Shown one piece after another: positions 37,615-46,677 of a DNA stretch of 64,000 nucleotides. The notes below the pieces were generated by a model. The model saw nothing but the letters and a program-made list of their open reading frames with translations. It was not told the origin of the DNA and made no database searches. Made by a program: the position numbers and the translations under genes. Every line of letters begins with the position of its first letter. The first letter of the stretch is position 1. The DNA lies in assembly GCF_900343125.1 (NCBI RefSeq), contig NZ_OPYL01000010.1, positions 38,720 through 102,719 of the forward strand, in the 5' to 3' direction. The DNA is from Dysgonomonas sp. Marseille-P4361 (GTDB taxonomy: Bacteria; Bacteroidota; Bacteroidia; Bacteroidales; Dysgonomonadaceae).

Positions 37615-38658
37615 TTAATCTATTACTCCCAGGAATTTAAAAGGCTGTGCCACCTTAAAGTCCTTAGCCGTATTTCCGTTATAAGTTTCTCCGTTCGCTA
37701 AAGATAATTTAAGTACAGGAGCCCCTTTTGACAAATCCATATCCTGAAGGTTTACCCAGAATATATTCGGAGTCAGACTTGATTCAAAAAAGTAAGTTAG
37801 GTTTTTGCTGTCCGATACCGTTCTCCATTGTGTAGTAGAAATTTCAGGGCTATCAGGAGTAGAAATTCCATAAGGGACAGAAGCATTGCGAATAATACTG
37901 AATACGCTGGCGACTGCCAATTTTTGATCGTCTGTTTGAGGAAGCGCACCGGTATAGAAACTTGCTCTGGCGAAACGGTCGGCAGCACGATTAGTTCCGG
38001 GTAAGAAAGTCAATCCACCGATTGATTTCCAATAGTCGTTCAATGCCAGCTGCTTATCATACGTTGGAGAGTTGGTCATTACTTTGTAATCCTTGCTATG
38101 GTAAATATTTAGCTTCCCGTTTATATATTCAAAAATGGCATTATCGCCTGTAGCATCAGATATAGCAAGGTGTAATGTTGCCAGCCTGGATCCATCAGGC
38201 ATCTTATCAGAAACTACCTGGAAAGAATTTTCTTCTGCAAAAGATACAGCCTCATCTACCGTGGCAAAATTATCCAGCATATATTGGACCCAGGCAGCTA
38301 TAGTTAGTCCCGGCTTACTCTTATCCCATGCCGGATATACAGATTCGTTCAGCCATAACAGGTTTGCCACCAGCCCTTTTTCATTCATCCCGTCGGTACT
38401 GGCTATTTCGAAGGCGGAGGTAACTACGCTTCCGTATCTGGATGTCCATTTTAGAGAATTAAGCCCTGTTTCACCGTTTCTTTCCATTCCTCTGGGGAAA
38501 ACCCAGATGTTGCTATGCATTTCCGTCTTCCAGTCCATCGTCCGACCGGTTACCACCATTCCGTTTGTTCCTGTATAAACTACACGTGTACATGCACTCG
38601 CTTTAGGTATTGTTACCAGGCAGATAAAGCATACGATAAATAAATAAATTCTTTTCAT
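37615..38658 (-). CDS. Linear amide C-N hydrolase (penicillin V acylase/bile salt hydrolase family, C59)
   Basis: I prefer the ATG at 38658 over the longer frame because it gives a signal peptide (FIVCFICLVTIPKASA) and a 347-residue enzyme whose catalytic Cys23 (ACTRVVY) becomes the N-terminal nucleophile. Other Ntn-hydrolase features are GRTMDWKTEM (Arg and Asp), NEKGLVANLLWLNES, FEYINGKLNIYHSKDYKVMTNSPTYD (Asn/Tyr region) and an RF/R near AADRFARASF. Family members hydrolyse penicillin V, N-acyl homoserine lactones or conjugated bile salts; the substrate cannot be told here. Periplasmic export is likely. A minus-strand CAAAAGTA (38730-38737), the complement of TAnnTTTG, is a plausible promoter box. 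Confidence 0.85.
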   Translation of the reverse strand: MKRIYLFIVCFICLVTIPKASACTRVVYTGTNGMVVTGRTMDWKTEMHSNIWVFPRGMERNGETGLNSLKWTSRYGSVVTSAFEIASTDGMNEKGLVANLLWLNESVYPAWDKSKPGLTIAAWVQYMLDNFATVDEAVSFAEENSFQVVSDKMPDGSRLATLHLAISDATGDNAIFEYINGKLNIYHSKDYKVMTNSPTYDKQLALNDYWKSIGGLTFLPGTNRAADRFARASFYTGALPQTDDQKLAVASVFSIIRNASVPYGISTPDSPEISTTQWRTVSDSKNLTYFFESSLTPNIFWVNLQDMDLSKGAPVLKLSLANGETYNGNTAKDFKVAQPFKFLGVID

Positions 38659-38750
38659 TTCTATAATTTCTTTAATTGCGATTAAAACTACTTTTGATTC
38701 TATAATTTTATTTTCTAATGTTGGTATTGCAAAAGTAAATGTTATGATGA

Positions 38751-38795
38751 TGTATGTCTTCAAACTAAAGTTTACCATTAGGTGTTAAGTGTTTT
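38751..38795. repeat. Direct repeat flanking the fimbrial locus (left copy)
   Basis: The first 21 bases (38751-38771, containing ATGTCTTCAAACTAAAG) are identical to 50623-50643. Similarity continues through ACCATTAGGTGTTAAGTGTTTT with scattered differences. The two copies lie in direct orientation 11.9 kb apart and enclose the fimbrial operon. Confidence 0.55.
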
Positions 38796-38964
38796 GGTTT
38801 TTAAACATAGTAAAATTGTTTCATAGTTGTTGTTTTTTAAGTCCTCTTTTTTTGTGGGAGGACGTTTAAAAACTTCAACCATTTAATTTGGTGTGATTGC
38901 GTTACACAGTTTTTCCATTTGATAGCTCATTCTTCTTTTTCTGATTGTCTTTTCCTTGATTCTT

Positions 38965-39200
38965 TGCAGCTTAATATAATGTTTTTCAACTGCTGGTTGT
39001 TTTACGAATCGATTTCATTGAACAAGTTGATTGATAGACTATAGACCCATCGCTTAATTAAATATTTTTTAATCTGTCGGTTGTTTTACGAATCGATTTC
39101 ATTGAACGAGTTGATTAATAGTCTATTCGCCTATTATATAATTAGATCTTTTTTATCTGTCGGTTATTTTACGAATTGATAGTTAATAAATGTTGTCTAT
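38965..39200. repeat. Tandem repeats of about 84 bp upstream of the fimbrial operon
   Basis: Units begin with GGTTGTTTTACGAATCGATT at 38995 and 39079, and with the diverged GGTTATTTTACGAATTGAT at 39162. A partial tail of an earlier unit precedes 38995. The unit contains GAAC(A/G)AGTTGATT and a TAGnCTAT block. The array ends about 30 bp before the putative promoter box at 39230, so it is probably regulatory. Confidence 0.7.
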
Positions 39201-39229
39201 ATTTGTCGAATTTTAAAAAAAAATATAAT

Positions 39230-39294
39230 TATCTTTGCGCCGCAAATATTTCAGACACAGTTGGAAGTCTCTTTCCCACAAAGAAAGAGGCTTC
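39230..39294 (+). promoter_or_regulatory. Fimbrial operon promoter box and leader hairpin
   Basis: TATCTTTG (39230-39237) fits the Bacteroidetes -7 consensus, with TTTG at 39202 at a slightly long spacing. The leader then forms a 12-bp stem with no unpaired base: GAAGTCTCTTTC (39264-39275) with GAAAGAGGCTTC (39283-39294) around a 7-nt loop. There is no T-run, so it may be an RNA-stability or translation-control element rather than a terminator. Confidence 0.5.
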
Positions 39295-39328
39295 TTGCTG
39301 TAAAACACTTTAACAATTGAACTTAAAG

Positions 39329-39916
39329 ATGAATTTCAGCAATCAATTAAACAAGGTCTACGTCGTCATTTTAATCTTTATTTTTTGTAACCAGCAAGTT
39401 CGGGGCCAAGAGGTTGCAATAAAGACTAATCTGGCTTATTGGGCTACTACAACACCTAATTTGGGAATGGAGTTTGCTTTAGGCAAAAAGAGTACACTTG
39501 AAATCAGCGGAGGTTTCAATCCTTTTGAATTCTCAGATAATAAGAGGTTCAAGCATTGGCTCGTTCAACCGGAATACCGTTGGTGGTTCTGTGAAACCTT
39601 TAACGGACATTTTCTTGGAGTGCACGCACATGGTGCTCAATTTAATGTAGGAGGATGGGATATTCCTATCGGTAGACTGGATGTCTTTAAAGATAAACGC
39701 TATGAGGGTTATCTGTATGGTGGAGGCCTTAGTTATGGTTATCAATGGGTGTTGAGTAATCGTTGGAACTTCGAGTTCAATATCGGAGCAGGATATGCCC
39801 GCATTCATTATAATGAATACCCCTGCAAAGATTGCGGAACTAAGCAGGATGAAGGTAATTATAATTTTTGGGGTGTGACAAAAGCTGAGCTCTCATTTAT
39901 TTACATAATAAAATAG
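39329..39916 (+). CDS. DUF3575 outer-membrane beta-barrel-like protein, fimbrial operon
   Basis: Starting at ATG 39329 gives 195 residues with a signal peptide ending NQQVRGQE. The pattern VAIKTNLAYWATTTPNLGME, LEISGGFNPF, PEYRWWFCETFNGHFLGVHA and SYGYQWVLSNRWNFEFNIG is typical of DUF3575. These proteins commonly precede Mfa/FimA-type fimbrial genes in Bacteroidales and are thought to sit in the outer membrane. It is the first gene of the operon. Confidence 0.82.
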   Translation: MNFSNQLNKVYVVILIFIFCNQQVRGQEVAIKTNLAYWATTTPNLGMEFALGKKSTLEISGGFNPFEFSDNKRFKHWLVQPEYRWWFCETFNGHFLGVHAHGAQFNVGGWDIPIGRLDVFKDKRYEGYLYGGGLSYGYQWVLSNRWNFEFNIGAGYARIHYNEYPCKDCGTKQDEGNYNFWGVTKAELSFIYIIK

Positions 39917-39922
39917 GACACA

Positions 39923-41389
39923 ATGAACAATAATATAATGAAAGCAATACTGATTGTAATCTTCTTAGGCTTTATAATACCTCTTCGTTCCCAGATGATA
40001 CAATCAGGAGATTTTAAGGTTTCGTCCGAACATATCAGTAAAGAAAGCAATCATGTATCTATTTCGATGGTTATTGATTTGGATGAGCTGATCGTTAAAC
40101 GAAATGAAATGGTTATTTTAACTCCTGTTCTTAAATCAAATGAACCTAATGGAGAAGTATTATCACTTGCACCGGTGGTTATAACCGGAACTTTGCGTAA
40201 TAAAATTATTAACCGCAAGGAAAAATTGGGGAATATGGATCAGCTTCCTTTTGAAAGGCAACCACAAACTATTCTGAAAAAGGAAAATAATACGCCTCAA
40301 ACCATTAAATATAATACTTCCATTGCTTATAGGGCATGGATGGATAATGCCTCGCTAACAGTTCAAAAAGCTGTATCCGGATGCGCTAATTGTTATGATG
40401 AGGCAGGCAGTGAATTAATCGTTCAAAATATTTTGCCAAAGCCAGACCCTGCATCTTATAAATTGACATTTATCATACCTGAAGTAGAGCCGGTAAAAGC
40501 ACGTAGTGACCGTCACACAGCGACTTTCAATTATCATGTTGATCGCTATGAACTGCTAAGGGATTACAGGAATAATAAAGTTCAATTTGATGAAGTAGAC
40601 AGGGTTATTGGTGAAATAAGAGATAACCAAGACCTTGAAATAACTGAATTCACCATTACTGGGTATGCATCTCCTGAAGGCAGTTTTGAGCATAACCGCA
40701 TACTGGCGGAAAATAGAGCCAATTCTTTCGCCCATTATCTGATATCCAAGTTTGATATATCACGCGATAAATTTACGGTTGAGAGTAAAGGCGAAGACTG
40801 GGAGGGCCTGCGTAAAGCTATTTCCGTCTCATATCTGGCAGATAAACAGCATATTTTGAATATCATTGATCGGATTCAGAATCCAGATGCACGAGATACT
40901 GAACTGTTGAAACTTTCAAACGGAGACACTTACAAAACACTACTTAATAATTATTATCCACTTTTGAGACGTACGGAATATACCGTAGCCTATGTGGTGC
41001 GTGCCTTTAATGTGGAAGAAGCCAGAGAAGTCATCAAGAAGAATCCGAAACTTCTCAGCCTGAACGAAATGTATCTGGTAGCTGAGAGCTATCCGTCAAA
41101 CAGTAAAGAATTCAGGGAAGTATTCGATATCGCCGTCAGATTATATCCTGACAGTGAAATCGCAATTATGAATTCAGCTGCCGCAGACATTGAAAATAAA
41201 AATTACAATGCTGCCATCGAACGTCTGAAAAAGATAGAAGACAAACCAATCTCTTGGAATAATTTGGGCGTAGCCTATATCCTGAAAGGGGATGTGGAAA
41301 AGGCTTTAGGGTATTTCAATAAATCGGCAGATAACGGAGACAAAGATGCAAAGGCCAATCTGGAAATTATTAATAGAGTCCTCAAATAG
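39923..41389 (+). CDS. DUF3868/OmpA-like TPR protein, fimbrial operon
   Basis: This 488-residue protein has a signal peptide (IPLRSQ), an N-terminal DUF3868-type beta region and an OmpA-C-like peptidoglycan-binding segment (ITGYASPEGSFEHNRILAEN, near 240-262). The C-terminus has TPR-like repeats (YNAAIERLKKIEDKPISWNNLGVAYILKGDVEKALGYF, given here as family pattern over about 420-480). It starts 6 bp after the DUF3575 gene. It probably anchors or assembles the fimbrial machinery at the outer membrane/peptidoglycan. Confidence 0.82.
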   Translation: MNNNIMKAILIVIFLGFIIPLRSQMIQSGDFKVSSEHISKESNHVSISMVIDLDELIVKRNEMVILTPVLKSNEPNGEVLSLAPVVITGTLRNKIINRKEKLGNMDQLPFERQPQTILKKENNTPQTIKYNTSIAYRAWMDNASLTVQKAVSGCANCYDEAGSELIVQNILPKPDPASYKLTFIIPEVEPVKARSDRHTATFNYHVDRYELLRDYRNNKVQFDEVDRVIGEIRDNQDLEITEFTITGYASPEGSFEHNRILAENRANSFAHYLISKFDISRDKFTVESKGEDWEGLRKAISVSYLADKQHILNIIDRIQNPDARDTELLKLSNGDTYKTLLNNYYPLLRRTEYTVAYVVRAFNVEEAREVIKKNPKLLSLNEMYLVAESYPSNSKEFREVFDIAVRLYPDSEIAIMNSAAADIENKNYNAAIERLKKIEDKPISWNNLGVAYILKGDVEKALGYFNKSADNGDKDAKANLEIINRVLK

Positions 41390-41466
41390 AAATAATATAT
41401 AATACTGATAAACCGCATTATTCACAAAATAAACAAAAATAGATTTTTAATTTTAAATTAAAAAAA

Positions 41467-43125
41467 ATGAGAGTAACCAAATTATTTTTAACTGTAGCAA
41501 TAGTCCTTGGATTGGGATTGAGTGCATGCAGCAATGATGATGATATTTCAACATCAGGTGGAGAAGAGAAAGGCAACACCCACGTGAGTGTAGCCCTTAA
41601 GCTGGGAGGAGCATCTACCCGTGCACTTCCAAATGATTATAATGAAGTTGGTGAGTGGGCAGGTAAAGACAAAGTAGAAACAATTACAATTTTTGTTTCT
41701 AATATGAGTGCAGTTACAACTCATAATTTTGTTGTAGGGGAAGATTACGTAGTTAAGGGCAACTTCTTAAAACCTCTGGCACCCGCCGCGATTAAAACAA
41801 CTGCCGGGCCGAAGAAAGTGTTTGTATTAGTTAACGCAACTGAGGATGCATTGAATCAAATAGCAGCCGCCGGTACTGGTGCCAACGCTTTTGAAGCTGC
41901 TTATGCCGCTGTCCTTAAATTGGAAAATTCAGGCACTGCGCATGATCCTGTTGAAACCTCTGCTTCAAAGATTGCCAAGGTAGATGATGATTATGATGTA
42001 ATTATGATGACCAACGTGGAGCCTCAAACTATCGAAGTGTATCCCAACGTGGATCAAGCAGCCACCATTGCCGGCGAGAACCAAGTTAACATCAACGTGG
42101 AAAGAGCGGTGGCCCGTGTAATGGTTACCACCGCCGCTACCTCGTATGATGTTACTGCTGATGGAGGAACAACCATTGGTAAGATCTCCAATATTACGTG
42201 GGTATTGGCACAGGGTGAAAACTCACTATTCATACAGCGCAAAACCGATTGGGTAACTCCTAAATGGGATTTCGTCCCAACAACTGATGAAGCTTATTGG
42301 AAAGCAGGTGATAATTATGACTACTCAGGTCTTTTTGAGAATTACGACGCAGCTACTAAATTTGGTGGAACAACAGTTCCTGAGCTATCAACTTATGCTG
42401 CATTGAATGCTGCTGGAGATAACAAAGCAGAAGTTTTAGCTTCTTTAGGTTTGGATGACAATGCTGTTAATGGCAAATTTGTTCTTCCTACTACGCACGA
42501 AATTGCAACAGGCGAGGCTTCCGGCTTTAAAAAAGGAAATACCGTTTATGCGATGATCCGCGCGAAGTTTACTCCCGGGGCTTTTGCTGATGACGGTGAA
42601 CCTGATGAAGACGGTACATTTTATTTGGGTGCTAATGGTCAATTCTATACTTCTGCTAAAGCTGCTTATGATCCTGCCGGAAACGGGGTCACTCAAAAAG
42701 TGACCAAGTATGTGGGCGGAAAAGTGATTTACTACGCGTGGGCCAACCCGGATGAGATTCCTGAATGGTATAATTCTCCCGTATTGAGAAATAATATTTA
42801 CCACATTCACATCACCGGCTTCAAGACCATCGGTACCAACTGGAATCCACTATATCCAGAGGATCCAAAATATTATGACCCTACTCACCCAGAGTATGAT
42901 CCGGATGACCCAAATAATATTGAAGATCCAAAGAATCCAGATCCGAAACCAAATGTTACGGTTCCAGATCCTGAGAATCCCGGCGGTCCCGAAATTCCTG
43001 TGGAGGAACCGGAGAACCCGATCGATCCAACAGATCCTTTGACTACCCCTGAAACATGGATGAGTGTAGATGTGAAGGTTCTTCCTTGGAAGCTTCACTC
43101 ATATGAAGTAGAACTGGGAATTTAA
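41467..43125 (+). CDS. Mfa1-like major fimbrial subunit
   Basis: This is a 552-residue lipoprotein precursor (LGLSACSNDDD). Like P. gingivalis Mfa1, it has a first beta domain with a trypsin-type cleavage context (GGASTRALPNDY, about residues 48-59). Processing there would expose the groove for donor-strand polymerisation. A Pro/Asp-rich linker (about 462-525) precedes the final strand region WMSVDVKVLPWKLHSYEV. The FKTIGTNWNPLYP block is characteristic of the family. Codon use is slightly richer in GC than the neighbouring genes. Its position before an Mfa2-like anchor gene supports the assignment. Confidence 0.85.
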   Translation: MRVTKLFLTVAIVLGLGLSACSNDDDISTSGGEEKGNTHVSVALKLGGASTRALPNDYNEVGEWAGKDKVETITIFVSNMSAVTTHNFVVGEDYVVKGNFLKPLAPAAIKTTAGPKKVFVLVNATEDALNQIAAAGTGANAFEAAYAAVLKLENSGTAHDPVETSASKIAKVDDDYDVIMMTNVEPQTIEVYPNVDQAATIAGENQVNINVERAVARVMVTTAATSYDVTADGGTTIGKISNITWVLAQGENSLFIQRKTDWVTPKWDFVPTTDEAYWKAGDNYDYSGLFENYDAATKFGGTTVPELSTYAALNAAGDNKAEVLASLGLDDNAVNGKFVLPTTHEIATGEASGFKKGNTVYAMIRAKFTPGAFADDGEPDEDGTFYLGANGQFYTSAKAAYDPAGNGVTQKVTKYVGGKVIYYAWANPDEIPEWYNSPVLRNNIYHIHITGFKTIGTNWNPLYPEDPKYYDPTHPEYDPDDPNNIEDPKNPDPKPNVTVPDPENPGGPEIPVEEPENPIDPTDPLTTPETWMSVDVKVLPWKLHSYEVELGI

Positions 43126-43140
43126 TTTAAAAATAATAAT

Positions 43141-43180
43141 AATAACCTCTGCATGGAGTGGCAGCTCCATGCAGGTTATT
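43141..43180. terminator. Strong hairpin after the major fimbrilin gene
   Basis: AATAACCTCTGCATGGAG pairs with CTCCATGCAGGTTATT around a short loop, but no T-run follows on the plus strand. A second small palindrome AAGGCCTCGGCCTT lies near 43244-43257. They may partly terminate or protect the fimbrilin mRNA so that the major subunit is made in excess over the downstream minor subunits. Confidence 0.55.
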
Positions 43181-43286
43181 AAAATAAAGAATAGGAAATC
43201 TGTCTTATATTTTAGCTGTTTCACTTATTAAAAGAATAAAAAAAGGCCTCGGCCTTCAAACAATAAATTAATAAAAAGTGCAAGGG

Positions 43287-44267
43287 ATGAAGAATTTACG
43301 AATCAGGATTATAATGGCATTGTTTGTGACAGGGGCTCTTTTCTGGGGTTGCGATTCCCTTATCTATGATGACCTGAAAGATTGCCCACAGGGTGTTTAT
43401 GTAAAATTCTACTCCAAAACCCCATGTGCGGACGATTCTTTATTTATAGGAAATATGCCTTCACTTACTGTGTTTGCATTCGATCAGAATGGCAAGCTAT
43501 CAACTACAGTACAACAACAAAATGTAAACCTGAACCGAGATTTTGAAATGCTTGTGCCCGTATCTGACGGGAACTATTCATTCATTGGCTGGGCAGGGAT
43601 AAATGATAAATTCAATAAATATACCTTCACTTCTGGGGTAACTACCAAAGAGGATGTGATGATGACTATTAATTCAATAAACAATGTGGCGGAAGCTTTG
43701 TCCTCTGACGAACGTATATGGCATGGCGAAAGTCCTATTGTTTTTCTTCCTGATCCTGAAGAATACGGCTCGATGTATAAACATACTGCCGTCAATTTGA
43801 AAGAACTTACCAACCGGATTAAAATTATCATTGAGTTTGATGAAGCGACCATGAAATCATATGATCCTGCAAAACTTAATGTGGCTGTTTCATCAGCTAA
43901 CAGTACGGTACGCATAGATGGAACGATGCCTATGAATACACCGGTACTAACTTATCCGTCAATATATACAAATCTGGAAGGAAATATCGGTGAATGGAAT
44001 TATGCCATGCTTGATCTTTCTACCGGTTACAGCAACAAACTAAATATAACATATACGGGAAATGATAAAGAGGAAACCGTCTTTGATGGAGACCTGATTG
44101 CCAGTATCCTCTTAAGAGCTGTTGACAAAGGAGTGAATCTCGATTGTGAAAATGATTTTACAATCAAATTCCTGATTAAGGATTATTGTGCAGAGTGTTG
44201 GACACACTTTAGTTGCTCCATATATGTCAACAACTGGCTTGTTCATAGCTATAGCACTGATTTATAG
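43287..44267 (+). CDS. FimB/Mfa2-family fimbrial anchor lipoprotein
   Basis: The ATG at 43287 (rather than a GTG at 43278) gives 326 residues with lipobox ALFWGCDSLIYD. YDDLKDCPQGVYVKFYSKTPC and SLTVFAFDQNGKL are hallmarks of the FimB/Mfa2 family. These proteins cap and anchor the fimbria in the outer membrane and control its length. It follows the major subunit gene after a hairpin-containing gap of about 160 bp. Confidence 0.85.
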   Translation: MKNLRIRIIMALFVTGALFWGCDSLIYDDLKDCPQGVYVKFYSKTPCADDSLFIGNMPSLTVFAFDQNGKLSTTVQQQNVNLNRDFEMLVPVSDGNYSFIGWAGINDKFNKYTFTSGVTTKEDVMMTINSINNVAEALSSDERIWHGESPIVFLPDPEEYGSMYKHTAVNLKELTNRIKIIIEFDEATMKSYDPAKLNVAVSSANSTVRIDGTMPMNTPVLTYPSIYTNLEGNIGEWNYAMLDLSTGYSNKLNITYTGNDKEETVFDGDLIASILLRAVDKGVNLDCENDFTIKFLIKDYCAECWTHFSCSIYVNNWLVHSYSTDL

Positions 44268-44304
44268 AATTTGAGCCTGCCGGGCTTGAATAATCCAAAC
44301 GATT

Positions 44305-45708
44305 ATGAAATTAAAAATACGATATATATTTCTGTGTTTCCTGCCGCTACTGTTTATGGCTTGCGACTCTTTCATCTTCGAAAATCAGGATGAGATAGAT
44401 AAGCAAACTAAAGGACAAGAAGTCTACCTATCTGTTACCAGGGCACAGGCAGCTGATACAGAAACAATAAATGAAGATGAAACGAATTATGAGGATCGTG
44501 TACACGACCTGGCTCTGTTGGTCTTCAATTCATCACCTAAAGGAGAGAAAGTCTGTCAATATTTTGATGAAGGAATACCTTTTACGGAAAAAGAAAAAAC
44601 TTTTACCGTGAAGATGACCTCAGGTACACGTGATTTTTATTTTGTAGCCAATATGCCTATAGAAGATCTGAAAAAAATCTCTACAAAATCAGAGATGGAT
44701 AACTATATGGCTGCTTTTCGTGATCTTCATACAGACCTGTATCTTGCAGCTACGAAAGATAAGGGATTTCCGATGTCCAGAGTATATCTGAACCAAACGA
44801 TAAGTGAAGGAGGGAATATCTATCAGCCAAAACCTTTTCGACCAGTTGTCAATGGAACACCAGAAGATAAAGTAAGGCTGATTCGCTCCGTCGCTAAGCT
44901 TGAAGTCGTAATAGATGGAGCATCTATCGGTTCCGGTGTTAAAAACATTTATTATAAAAATGCATACAGACAGTTTAGTCTTCTTTCCGAAGTGTCTTCT
45001 GTTACAGTTGGGTATTATGATGAAGATAAGCCATTAAAGAAAGTCGATAATTCATACCTGTATTATATGCCGGAAGCAATGATGGTAACTCCAAGCGTAA
45101 CTCCAAGCTGGTCTACGACAGATCACAAACCGATTAATTACTTTCTGATTGAAACTCTTGATGGTCATCATTATGAAATACCGATCATAACCGATAACCG
45201 TACGATAACCGCTACAGATTATTTAGCCTTTGCTACAGGACAAAACACAGATAAACCCGACTATAATATCTATCGTAACAGGCACTACTATTATGTTATA
45301 AAGAATTTACAGACGATAGAAGTTATTTATACCATTGATCCCTGGACAGTAAAGACAAGTACTACTTATATGGGTTACGGATATAATGTAAACGTTGATG
45401 ATGACGGATATGTAACAGTAAGTAATACAGTAGATGTTTGTGCTCCTCACTCGGTAAAACTGAAAACTATTTCGCCGTTCACATTCGATGACGGTACAAC
45501 AGAAAAGATATTTGATACACTTGCAGCGGATGCTTCATCCGGATATAGATTGAAACCTACCCCTCAAACGGATGATGGTGCATATCTTGAGGTATACTAC
45601 AATGATAATCCGGTGAAGACATTCAGTAAAAAAGAGAATGAATATGAAAAAGTATATATACATAATAGGGTTCTTAAGCCTGCTGCTAACAGCTTGTTCA
45701 TCAAGTGA
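44305..45708 (+). CDS. Mfa-type minor/tip fimbrial subunit lipoprotein
   Basis: This 467-residue lipoprotein (LFMACDSFIFE) has fimbrillin-like segments YEDRVHDLALLVFNSSPKGE, TSGTRDFYFVANMP, IRSVAKLEVVIDG and YYYVIKNLQ. These are typical of accessory or tip fimbrillins of the Mfa3/Mfa4/DUF4906-like group. It lies 37 bp after the anchor gene. The C-terminal 22 codons overlap the next gene in another frame. Tip placement is inferred from operon order in P. gingivalis. Confidence 0.72.
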   Translation: MKLKIRYIFLCFLPLLFMACDSFIFENQDEIDKQTKGQEVYLSVTRAQAADTETINEDETNYEDRVHDLALLVFNSSPKGEKVCQYFDEGIPFTEKEKTFTVKMTSGTRDFYFVANMPIEDLKKISTKSEMDNYMAAFRDLHTDLYLAATKDKGFPMSRVYLNQTISEGGNIYQPKPFRPVVNGTPEDKVRLIRSVAKLEVVIDGASIGSGVKNIYYKNAYRQFSLLSEVSSVTVGYYDEDKPLKKVDNSYLYYMPEAMMVTPSVTPSWSTTDHKPINYFLIETLDGHHYEIPIITDNRTITATDYLAFATGQNTDKPDYNIYRNRHYYYVIKNLQTIEVIYTIDPWTVKTSTTYMGYGYNVNVDDDGYVTVSNTVDVCAPHSVKLKTISPFTFDDGTTEKIFDTLAADASSGYRLKPTPQTDDGAYLEVYYNDNPVKTFSKKENEYEKVYIHNRVLKPAANSLFIK

Positions 45709-46591
45709 TGATTTTCTTGGAGGGAGTTCTGATAATGAAAATATAACACTCTCATTTCAGGTAAACAGTTTTGTTAAGGGTAATCTGAAAGCGGCTGCAG
45801 ACAATGGTTCTGACGCTGAACAGGAAATTAAGAATTTGTATGTTTTCTTGTTCCCTACGTCAGATACACAATCATTTAATAAATATTATATAGAGTCGCC
45901 GAATTTCACTGGCGGTTCGTGGAACAGTACGGATAACAAAGTGTCACTGAACCTAACACAGGCTGAGGCTGGTACCCGAAATGTTTATATTGTAGCGAAC
46001 TGTTCAGGTTTAAAAGAAAAACTTGATCAAGTAAAGCTATTATCTGATTTACAAAATGTGTTCCAAACGAACGAAATGCCATGGTCTACAATACTGAAAA
46101 CTCCTATCCTGATGTCGGGCAATAAGACTCATAATTTCAATGAAAATTATCAGCTTAATAATGTTAAATTAATACGTGCTGTTGCGAAGGTACAACTCAA
46201 CGTAAATCTTACATCTGTGCATCAGGGGAAACCGTCGTCGGGTGAAGACAATAGTGACCAATATAAATACAAGTTTATCAACTTTGACAAGGATACCTAT
46301 GTGTTGAAACCCACATCAAAACCTGATAATTTGACTAGTTCATCGGCTTGGGTGAGCTGGAACGATGATATAACATCCTATACGCTTGATGCCGATGGAA
46401 AAGTAACAAAACTGACCCTGACAACTTACCTCAACGAACGGGATAATGCAGGAACAAGCATAGAACTCAGTCTACCTTATTTTGACGGGGGATTCTTACC
46501 TCCACCAGAGTTTGGAGACGAGACGTATAAATTACAGTTACCAACTAAAATTGAACGGAATCATTGGTATAAATATGATATACATATATGA
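45644..46591 (+). CDS. Fimbrillin-like lipoprotein (minor subunit)
   Basis: ATG 45638 or, better, 45644 starts a lipoprotein of about 315 residues (FLSLLLTACSSSDDF). It contains LYVFLFPTSDTQSFNK, GTRNVYIVANCSGL and KLIRAVAKVQLNVNL, the same fimbrillin pattern as its neighbours. Its 5' end overlaps the previous gene by 65-71 bp, unusually long for this operon; the signal peptide in the overlap argues that it is real. Probable role: accessory fimbrial subunit. Confidence 0.7.
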   Translation: MKKYIYIIGFLSLLLTACSSSDDFLGGSSDNENITLSFQVNSFVKGNLKAAADNGSDAEQEIKNLYVFLFPTSDTQSFNKYYIESPNFTGGSWNSTDNKVSLNLTQAEAGTRNVYIVANCSGLKEKLDQVKLLSDLQNVFQTNEMPWSTILKTPILMSGNKTHNFNENYQLNNVKLIRAVAKVQLNVNLTSVHQGKPSSGEDNSDQYKYKFINFDKDTYVLKPTSKPDNLTSSSAWVSWNDDITSYTLDADGKVTKLTLTTYLNERDNAGTSIELSLPYFDGGFLPPPEFGDETYKLQLPTKIERNHWYKYDIHI

Positions 46592-46677
46592 AGTGATGAG
46601 CAAATTCTCGGGTATTTCCTTAAACGAGAAATTCTGCATCTACAACAAGGGGGAGCATCTATCTAAAACTAATTTTT

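Noticed and set aside
38965..39200. CRISPR-like repeats upstream of the fimbrial operon
   Set aside because: Units of 84 bp are similar along most of their length, so there are no unique spacers.
42445..43098. Minus-strand ORFs opposite the major fimbrilin
   Set aside because: Low-complexity Ile/Trp/Arg translation is the mirror of the Pro/Asp-rich linker; no independent evidence.
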